A DNA stretch of 64,000 nucleotides, from contig NC_065923.1 in NCBI RefSeq assembly GCF_024586455.1, positions 36,690,370 through 36,754,369 of the forward strand, given 5' to 3'. The DNA comes from Bactrocera neohumeralis. Its lineage: Eukaryota; Arthropoda; Insecta; Diptera; Tephritidae. The translations under genes and the position numbers were made by a program. This document shows positions 55,330-64,000 of this stretch, in pieces; positions within the stretch are counted from its first letter, which is position 1, and every line of letters begins with the position of its first letter. The notes beneath the pieces are model-generated. The model was not told the origin of the DNA and searched no databases. It worked only from the letters and a program-made list of their open reading frames with translations.

Positions 55330-57595
55330 TTGGTCGTTTGGTTTAATTGACAATTATATGCATGGATAAATTAAAACTAAGCGAGATAGATATAGGGTTA
55401 TATATAAGTAAATGATCAGGATGACGAGATGAGTTGGAACCCGAGTGACTGTCTGTCTGTTCTTCCGTCAATACATATCTATAGTTGACTTTTGACTGAA
55501 AATATTGGTCAATGTGTGAAATATACAATTGAAATTCATGCCAGGAAAGGCTGGCAATAGTATTTGTGTGTATCAAAAATGGAGTGAATCGTGTTAATAC
55601 TTTCTTGAGCCCTCATATACCTAATATAAAGATTTTCGAACTTTCAGAAGACTTTATACCGGCCAAATTTGAAAATTACAGAACGTGTTTTACTTATAAC
55701 AGTATATCTTTGTGCTTAAAATAGATATGATTTGGTGAAACTTGACCTAGTCCCCATATAACGATTACCACGATTTTCGAACATCCGGCCGATTTTGCTC
55801 CATATGATTGGTGATTGCATGGGATCCCAGGGAACATCTTTTTAGTACCATTTGTGGCATGATAATAGTTAATGGCTAAAATCGGTTCGATACTACTCCA
55901 ACACCCATATACTACGTATAATATTTTGGTTTTTCTAACAAATCTTATGCCGATTGTGTCGGTCCGTGCATGAGTTATATAGAGAATACATATAAATTGT
56001 ATGTACAGCCGTTGACAGCTAATTAGAAACGCGATTTATTTTGAAGTAAATTAAATTATTTTCGAATAAATCAATAATTTTTACAGTTTTTTCACTAATA
56101 TTATTGAAACTTACATTAAACTTAAATTCTAATAGTAAAAATTTTAATCAAAAATCCTTTTTTTTAAGATTTTAACAAAAATGTATGGAATCAACTTTTT
56201 TAGTGCGGCAACTAATTAGAAATGAAAATTTTTTATCAGCAAAAAATACTGCTATTAAAAAAATTGCTTACTTTCAGTTATTTGTTGCCTAACTCTTTTA
56301 CTTTAATAATGCTTCACATCCACTGCGAATTGACGTTATAAGACTCTGACAGCACACCACTAGTGTTGCTTGCCATGCCGTCCTAATTTCATCAAAAATG
56401 TCATCCATATTTGTGATATTTTTGATACCTACTGTTTTTTTGACATCAACAGAGATGTGTTCTCTTCATGGAATTTTCAACAAAAAACTTTTGTGTTGAC
56501 TTTGCCGTGTGATTTGGATTGTTATTTTGTTGGAATTTCCATATAATAGGCAAATTGTCCTTAGTCCATGGCAAAATGAGAGTTTTTAGAATGTCGAGTC
56601 CTTATTTAAAATTCCATCAATCATGTGGAGCGGACCTACACCAACCCAAGAAAAAAATTCCCACACCATAATTGATCCTCCGCCATGTCTGACTACGTGT
56701 GAAACATAGCGAGGATCAAATTCTTGTTAGATTGGTCGGTAAACATACCTTCGATCATCAGGATATATGCGATTTATTTTGTTACATCGCTCCAAATAAC
56801 ATACTTCCATTTATTTGTTGTCCAAGTTCAATAAGCGTTGGAACAGTCTACGCATTATTTCCTTTGAATTTTAGTTAGAAGTGGTTTCATGCGTGCTGTT
56901 CTGCCGTAAAATCCAAACTCGACTAAACGCCGGGCAATTGTTTTCTTAGATACGAGTATTTAGACATTATATTCGTCTTGGATTTTATGTAGAATATCAG
57001 TGGAACTCTGTATTGGGTCTCCTCGGGAGATGGTAGTAATTCTGCGGTATATTTCTGTTAAAGTTTTTCGGGGTTTTTCTTCACGTGCAACATTGGAAAT
57101 AGTTTTAAAATTCTTTATTTATACTTGAATAATACATTTGAATATATTTTAAACCCCAGCTTTGAAACACACCCTTACCAGAAATCAATAATATTATTAA
57201 TAAAAATTAACACCTTGAGGTGTTAATTCTTTAAACAACTGTTTCACCTTCTATATCGTAACGCATTTACTATTTCGGAAATAAATAAAAGAGTTTTAAC
57301 TTCAGATCTACAAAACAGAAGTGAATAGAGTAACACGAACAATGCAAAACTTTTAGGAATATACATAACGGTATATTAAAATTTTTTATCATTATTCTCA
57401 TCAGCCACCTACAAAAAAGGGAGCGTTTCTAATTAGCTGTCAAAGGCTGTATATGTAAAATTACTAAGATTCCGATCTTCTGCTTGACGTTATACACTTT
57501 AAGGTATTTCCGTGGCATCGATTCCTTCAGGTTGCAAGAGTATAAAATGTTTGGTTGCACCCGAACTTAACCATTTCTCACTTGTTGTATTACGA
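55330..57595 (-). repeat. family 2-related repeat, split by a Tc1-like element
   Basis: On the minus strand it starts at about 57595 with AACAAGTGAGAAATGGTTAA, GTTCGGGTGCAACC and ATTTTATACTCTTGC. It resumes left of the Tc1-like element at 56005 and ends near 55330 with the GACAGACAG tract and CCTGATCATTTACTTATATA. Without the insert it is about 820 bp. The interior differs from the 49.5 and 53.5 kb copies, so it is a sister family with the same ends. Confidence 0.65.
56006..57449 (-). mobile_element. Tc1-like transposon, 1444 bp, IR/DR type, dead
   Basis: Ends CAGCCGTTGACAGCTAATTA and (inverted) CAGCCTTTGACAGCTAATTA form 27-bp inverted repeats with one mismatch, flanked by TA (56004-56005, 57450-57451). 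A second, internal copy of the end motif (CAACTAATTAGAAATGAAAA at 56212) gives an IR/DR layout. The minus strand encodes worn Tc1-type transposase: INRIYPDDRRYVYRP, FDPRYVSHVVRHGGGSIMVW, FFSWVGVGPLHMIDGI, then VKKTVGIKNITNMDDIFDEI and RTAWQATLV near the end. Stops and frameshifts; the second and third catalytic residues are not readable. Confidence 0.88.
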
Positions 57596-57734
57596 ATTGT
57601 CCTTTACTTGAAAAGAGTCCTGAGTTTCGACGATCACTTCATTATTCAGTTCCTGAAAATACAGTAGATGCGGAAGTAATTTGAAGGTTAATGCATGGAT
57701 TTTTGTTATCCGTTTCAGTGACTTATGACACGGT

Positions 57735-58055
57735 GCATTGTTTTTCTTTCTTTCAATGCGGCAGTTTTTCGGCGATTTCCTCCTTCAAACGATGCAATAA
57801 CGCTGGGTAATAGTCGTTGTTGATTGTGCTTTCTGTTTCGAGGTAGTCAATAAATATTATTCCATATGCATCAGAAAAAATACAGACGCCACCAAACGAC
57901 TGTTGCGTTTTTTCCCGCTTTGGAGCGGGTTCATCCTGTGCGGTTCTCTCGAATAATCCATCCATCCATCTCCTTGATTGTTCCACAGCAACGCAAATAA
58001 TCGGGTTTATTGCGCTTTAATATCTCCAAACACTGCTCCTGCTCCGAATCATTAA
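57735..58055 (-). mobile_element. mariner remnant, central part
   Basis: Minus frame 57753-57986: QDEPAPKREKTQQSFGGVCI, FSDAYGIIFIDYLETESTIN, NDYYPALLHRLKEEIAEKLP. This is the DEPAPKR-KTQ-S...FWD--GI--IDYLE linker between the first and second Asp of DD34D mariners. Ends abruptly at both sides. Confidence 0.85.
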
Positions 58056-58449
58056 CTCATTGCTGTTTTTTGTCAAAAGTGAAGCACCCGCTTTGCACAG
58101 AGTTTTTCATACCCAAATACTCGTGAATCATATGATATCATTAGAGTGTCATCCAAAATTACTTTTCATACTCTTGCAACCTGTTGCTACAGAGTATTAT
58201 AGCTTCGTTCATTTCAAAAACACTGGTGCAGTGGTTTCGGTGATTGAAGGGGCATCGCTTTGGAGACTGTGATCACACTGAAAGGTGAATTTTTAATTTC
58301 TACTTCGCGTGTTTTTCGAATCGGTAGATTTTTTTTGGAAGTTAGTAGTACTGTTAGTGACACTATGCTTAATTTCACGTAAAAATATTCATTAGTATTT
58401 GCGATACGCGTCGTTTTGTGATGCTGAATTCTTCGATTTTTACTTGGTC
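58056..58449. other. gap between two mariner fragments
   Basis: No ORF of interest; TACAGAGTATTATAGCTTCG at 58190-58209 resembles a worn family 1 tail. Confidence 0.4.
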
Positions 58450-58770
58450 TGAATTTATTGAACAAAGAAGAGCGATAATGCACCATCTCATGCTGCATTG
58501 GTTATTGGTGATCATTTCGCAGCTTTTTCAAGTAATATCATGTCGCAACCACCGCATTCGCCTGATTTACCTTCGTGTAACTTCTGGCTATTCTGCAAAT
58601 TCACATGATCACTCCGAGGACATTATTTTGACTCAATTGAGAATATAAAAGCTGAATCGAAGAAGACTCTGAAGGTCATCAGGATGGAGGCTTTTTTCAA
58701 GTGCTATGATGATGAAAACTGGCAAAAAAAAGCAAAATCAATTGATGAAATAAGTATTACATTTATGATA
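58450..58770 (+). mobile_element. mariner remnant, C-terminal part
   Basis: Plus frames: DNAPSHAALVIGDHFAAFSS, NIMSQPPHSPDLPSCNFWLF, SIENIKAESKKTLKVIRMEA, FFKCYDDENWQKKAKSIDE. Second Asp in DNAPSH; 34 residues on, the third Asp position reads Asn (SCNFWLF in place of CDFWLF). Opposite in orientation to the fragment at 57.7-58.06 kb. Confidence 0.85.
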
Positions 58771-61055
58771 ATATACTAACAATGCTATTTTTCATGACTC
58801 AAAAACAAAAATTCTATAATTTTTTCGACAAATTAACTATTATTAAATTTTGGGGCACAATTTTCTGAAAGAAAGTAAGAAAGTAATCGACGTAGCAAAG
58901 CAAAATCATAGGTCGTTAAATTTGCTATAAGAATAAGTTTTCGTTTTCGATTTATAATTATGTTTTTGAATGAATTAAATGTCTGAACGCAATAAGAAAA
59001 TATTTCTCTGTTATTTATAGGGTAAATCGAAAATCACAAAACGCAAGCTGTTGATGTTGTCTAGTATTAAGAGTTCAAACTTTATCAGAATTTTTTTCCG
59101 TCTGCAAAATTTACTATACCTATATATACCTGCTTTATTAGCATTTTGTGCGAAAATTTAGTATAAAATTGTATATATTTTTCATATCATCCCAAAGTAG
59201 AGATTTCAGCAAACATAAAGCCAACTGATTTAAAAAAAAACCTTATATTTTTATATCAAAAATTTTAATTAAAAATCAGGGTTTTTTTTATTTAAAAATT
59301 AAGTGTGTTTTGAACATAAGTTAACATCTAATTTTGAGAAAGATTTTTTTTTGTATACGATAAAGACAAAAAACCCAAAAACTTGTATATTTGAATTTTT
59401 CACAGCGGTTATGTGAAAAAGGTGTTCTTTTAAAAGTTGTAGTTCTCTACATTATCTACAACTTTGCGATATAACTTTTTTCCATAGCATCCATAGTTTT
59501 GCCGAAAATCGAGCTAACCCGTTTTTAAGCCTTAATAATTTAACCACGCTGTTTCCATTCATCTTTCGGAAATGAGATCTCCGGAAAATTATTTTAATTT
59601 CGTTTTAGTTTTCTTTTTTACCATCGTTTCTACTGGGTTTCAACTTACGATGAATTCTTTTCACTTTCTATCATTTCTTCAGACTTCTGCACTGGCCCTT
59701 TTATGATATATTGGCGTTACTCTTGATCCTGATTGTAAAATGAGTCCTTTAAGCATTTTCCTATCAACTTCGGTATTATTTTAAATTTTGACCTCATCGA
59801 TTTGCTTTTATTCAAGAATTTCTCAAAGGAAGTTCCAACTACTTATCTGAACCTTCCGAGGATACTTACATGTGTGTATGTGAACATGTGGTTTAAATGC
59901 TTACCTTCCAACCTATTCACATTTTGATTTGGGTAGAAAAGCACTTTCGCAACACGCTAAATACGCTCAACTTCACCACGCGTTTATTAACCATTGTGAG
60001 TAAACTAACCGCTACACCTTCAGGTATGATTAATTCGTTGTGGCAGCTCACTCAACGATACCCGCCTGTAAAAGGCTGAAATGGATAACGCTGTTGTCCT
60101 TCACCTCTGCCTTCTGACACGATGTGAAAGGTACGAGCATAAAATCGCAAAGCTTGCTGTGTGTGGTGAGTGTAGTTGTGAGTGCGAAATTGCGAAATTT
60201 TTGTTTTGCTTTTCTCTCTTGCGGTGATGAGGATACGCTGGCGATAAGCACACGGGTCGGCAAGTTCATGGGGCTCAAAGTTTTGTGTAAATACACATCT
60301 TCAGTCGGCAAATAGCTTTGGTCGTAAGTGAACTATGCTCCCAAAGCGCTCCTCCACCCGTCAGCGATCGGCCTTCTTGTGTTTCCATTTCATTCGCATG
60401 TCGTGTTTGACCTTCTTCCTGACAACGGAAACGCGTAATTGTGAGTGAAGGGCTAAGATGGCTCACATGCACACGCACATAGAAAGTACTGTATGTGAGC
60501 GCATATGGGTTACGGATCGCCGCTCGCCGCTGTTACCTTGAAGTTGTGGCTTTGCAAATAAATAATACATATAATTCGCTGGCAGGCTATTACTTCTCCT
60601 TGGTCTTTAACACAACAACTCAACAGCTCGTATAGACGGCACATACATATGTGGGAATATTAGCATACTATGTAGAAGGTACATATAGTATATTTCAGCC
60701 GTCATTTTAGCGTCCTGAGCGCTTGCATATGCAACAAAACTTAATATTTGAAGGCCGTGTTGGCCGTAGCTTCATGAGTTGCAGCCGCTTGGAGGATATA
60801 CGGTTGTTTGTAGGGTTTTAACATGTATGTGTATATGTGTGTATGAATGCGAAACGACGTTCAGCTTGTTGAAGGTTATGGCACGGCTTGCGCCTATTTC
60901 CGCGCCCTTGAACCTTCGGCATTGAAACTGTATGACAACATAGAAAAGGAAATAAACTTTATTTAAATACACGCCTTCAATTGCTGCTTTTGGACTTCAG
61001 TGACGTGCAAATTAGCTCGTTTCAATATTTATCGTTATAGCAAGAGTGAATGAAA
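58771..61055. other. intergenic; AT-rich then a transposon-poor island at 60.0-61.0 kb
   Basis: 58790-59900 is very AT-rich without features. 59950-61000 is GC-richer and free of known repeats, with short overlapping ORFs on both strands and none convincing. Possible regulatory DNA. Confidence 0.4.
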
Positions 61056-61620
61056 TCATCTCTTGATAGATTGTGATATTGATATATGTTCAACAAATCC
61101 AAATGTTTTCCATAATGTATATAAAAGGAACAGAACTCTTGGAACATCGAATGCAGTTCCATCATCAAAGCTTAGCTTGATTTCCTGAAAAGGGAGACGC
61201 AGCAATGCCAAACCGCAGGTGGACGCTTTAAGTCTCCCATTAAGGCCATTGTGCTTCCGAGTGGTAACCAATTAAATCGTATCCAGCAATTCAATAGATA
61301 CCTCATTTCTCTTTCATTGGAAATGGTGTGGTCTAAAAGGACTTGCTTATTCGACACCAGGCCTAAGACTTTTCTGTTACATGTATTTAGATCTAAGACT
61401 GCCTCCTTACGCCTATTAATAGGGATTAATGTAGTCCAACAAAGCCTTTCATTAGCATTACAATTCGAGCTATAGCATCTGTCCCACTAACGACTTGCAT
61501 GCCTGTTTTGCCGCTTACTCCTTGAAAAGTGGAGACAGAGAGTTAAAGGACAAGTACAGGGCCACCAGAAGCGGTGAATTAGTTGACAACCTCACCACTG
61601 TGTGTCTTGTGTCGACGTAA
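61056..61620. other. possible LINE-derived DNA
   Basis: A plus frame (61251-61475) includes RSKTASLRLLIGI, which recalls the R-SLR-L-G-LTGH tail of LINEs, but it breaks off before a firm motif. Low confidence. Confidence 0.25.
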
Positions 61621-63210
61621 TTACTAAAAGAGAGAAGTTAGAATAGAATTTCTTTGAATTGACTGAGTTTATTTCAGTACCAGTAAAGTTAAATCAAACT
61701 TAACTTTACCTTATCTGTCAACTAAATTTTTGAATAATATTGGTCTATTCCGGAGTCTGTTCTCCCAGCTGTCAATTCCATGTCGTTCTCAGTTTCATAT
61801 CCCGCTGCGTTTCTCGTTTAGGGAGAAGTCACAACGGGCCTCCATCTGCGCACTTGACGACGGGGCCGTCTGGTGTTCTCCGGCTGTCGTCTTAACCTCC
61901 CGCCATTCCAGTTGAGAAAACTTCCGAAAGAGGTATTGTCGAACCCGAACCTATTCTGGTCGGTGAAGAACGAAAAGTGAGCCCTACCGTCTATGTACAA
62001 ATGCAAGAAATGAGTACTTTCTGCATGAACTCACTTTCATGGTACTGCCGCGATAGAATATCTCCACAAACTCGTCCTCAACTCCATATTGATTGTTATG
62101 TGAGACAAACTCAACCGAATTAGCCTTAATTATAATGTGTATATGATGAGAACACCAGATTATTATACCGATTTTATTATTTTTTATATATATTTTTTAT
62201 TTATTTTTATTTATTATTTAAAAAACGCTCTCTGAATTTCATTAGGATGGTTTGGAAGTTTGAAAATCTGTATATGAGTTATGTGGGGGCCAGCGGAAGT
62301 ATTGGTGGTTTTATCTTTATCAATTTAGGAGATACATATGTATATTAAGCCAATCAGAGGCGGGGCCACCTCCACTTTGAAAAAAGTGTTTAAATCTAAA
62401 ATGCGCTTCCTTAGTGACATTCGTTTTACAACATAAAAGTTTTGTATCTTAACAAGGATTATTTATGCTATCTGCGATATCGACAGCTTAGCTCATTTTC
62501 CTTTCTTAGAAATTTTGTAAAACAAAAAATAATTAATTAAAAAAGTATAAGCCAACAAATATTTAACTCTTCTAATTGAAAACCTCTTCCATATATTACT
62601 TCAAAACCATTAATTAAATTAAAAATTAATCTGAAATCGGTTCTAGAAACAAATATATTTGCAATATTATTGATAGATTTCTTTAGAAATAAAGCTTCTT
62701 TTCCAAATTTTTCTGATCATTAATTATTAAGCATTTTAGAAGCACTTAAACTAGTCAATCGAAGGTCAATTTCCAACAGGCCTTTGAAATACCCTTATGA
62801 AATACCCGAATATACATATGTACATATACATACATATACACAAATTATATGCCAAAATATAAAGTAACTGTAAACTTGAATGCATCGATGAGGTTTTTAT
62901 TCGCATTTGTTTAAAATTCTAAATTAAACTTCATTCACCCGTATTTGCGTCTGCAGTTGTTTGCACAACTGAAATTTAGCTAAATGCAAATAGACGATCG
63001 CTAAATATTTCGGGTATGTTTACCCAAAAATAAAACAATAAAACAATGAGTAAGATAAATAAGCACCTTAAAGTAAATATAATTCTTCTATTTGCTGAGC
63101 CTATGATTTTATATATCTACAATAACAAATTAGTCACTCTTAAAATCAAAATTTAAGAGTAAATGGAGTCAGGTATTGAGTGGAAACGAGTTCGCTGCCA
63201 AGCCTTTTTT
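61621..63210. other. intergenic, with a family 2-related scrap
   Basis: 62230-62480 holds GGGGGCCAGCGGAAGTATTG and GAGGCGGGGCCACCTCCAC, a piece of the family 2-related repeats. The AT tract at 62165-62225 is low in complexity. Nothing else recognised. Confidence 0.4.
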
Positions 63211-63520
63211 TATACCCTGAACGGGGCATATAAAGCGAGCTTCTACCAACCAGGAGAATATGTCGAGGACCCTACAAAATTTATACTTAATTGATCAGCA
63301 TGATGAGCTGAGTCGATTAAGTCATGTCTATTCGTCTGTCTTTCCGCCTATCTGTACATTCACGAACTCTTCCCTTAGTTTGTGGAATATCTTTCTTCCA
63401 AAGAATCTGCTCATCCATCAGAACCGCCAATATCGGACCATTATAGCATATAGCTGCCATACAAACTGAACGATCGTTATCAAGTGCTTGAATGGAAAAT
63501 GTTTTCATTTCCGAAGAAAT
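63211..63520 (+). repeat. family 1 repeat, 5' part
   Basis: TATACCCTGAACGGGGCATA, TTGATCAGCATGATGAGCTG, AGTCGATTAAGTCATGTC, and the CCATACAAACTGAACGATCG line; a clear but shortened copy of the 40459 repeat. Confidence 0.75.
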
Positions 63521-64000
63521 TGTTCAGATCGAGTCACGGATTGGATTGAAATCTATGCGAATACTTCAACACTGTACTCATTCAATCATTACCGGAATTA
63601 GTAACCTTGACCTGTCGTCAGTCTTAGAGCAGCATATGCTACCACACAAGCCACCTTGACCCTTATTTGAAATAGCTACCATTATGGCTGATAAATAGGA
63701 TATAAAGAGACGAAGCATTCCATATTCTCTATGTGAGACTAAGGAAGGAATTGACCAGGTTTTTTCAAATTTATTTTTATTTTACATACATTCTACGGAT
63801 CTTGAATTATTGGCACTAAAACTTTATTATATATATTATATATTTCAAACTCTGCTGATAAATTACCAGAGCAAGTGCCAGCATATAAAAAAGTTCTAAA
63901 CAACTAAAAATTTATTCATTGACACATTGTCTTTACATAAAATTGCTTCTTAGGCCCGAACTTATGCGACAGGTATTCCATACCATAGCTTCCTAACGGT
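63521..64000. other. intergenic to window end, nothing recognised
   Basis: AT-rich DNA without an ORF or repeat that I can name. Confidence 0.4.

Overview
The window is fly nuclear DNA, most likely from a tephritid fruit fly (Bactrocera, Zeugodacus or Ceratitis type). The reasons are a clearly dipteran fringe gene, many decayed mariners of the DD41D type known from Ceratitis rosa, AT-rich DNA with TATATA/CATACATA runs, and dispersed repeats that begin CCTGAACAGGGTATATTAAG. The species call is inference. Most of the 64 kb is a graveyard of broken transposable elements, and only two host gene groups are clear.

1-7.0 kb: the 3' half of fringe (fng, plus strand). Three coding exons (4629-4767, 4834-5026, 6065-6300) encode the last 188 residues, including the DDD metal/UDP site, and are followed by a 3' UTR. 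The upstream exons lie left of the window, so 1-4628 is intron filled with mariner, RTE and jockey-type fragments.

7-19 kb: intergenic, with pieces of LINEs (RNase H and C-terminal domains), RTE elements, two mariner types, a 359-bp SINE-like insertion with a target duplication, and a Helitron helicase fragment.

19.4-33.7 kb: the most notable region. Four intact single-exon genes (340-385 aa) are paralogues of each other. They sit as two head-to-head pairs (19421-20470 minus / 23933-25090 plus, and 27350-28489 minus / 32638-33660 plus). Their N-terminal LxxxALG...LHxLxDxLLKKLD block, coiled coils, LDxKLDK-like segment, C-x2-C-x5-C motif and C-terminal GTxGxxYRK tail resemble the DUF4795 proteins QRICH2 and C16orf96. 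Mammalian QRICH2 acts in the sperm flagellum, so a testis or axoneme role is the best guess. The DNA between the genes is mariner remnants plus a 961-bp non-autonomous DNA transposon with an 8-bp target duplication.

33.7-64 kb: no clear host coding gene. It holds RTE, R1-clade and other LINE fragments, one near-complete DD41D mariner (37007-38031), several hairpin-ended or inverted-repeat dispersed repeats, and a 1444-bp Tc1-like IR/DR element (56006-57449) nested in another repeat. It also has a few transposon-poor islands (38.4-39.9, 44.4-45.2, 51.0-52.9, 60.0-61.0 kb) that may hold regulatory DNA or an untranslated first exon. One 98-aa ORF (46248-46544 minus) is unexplained.
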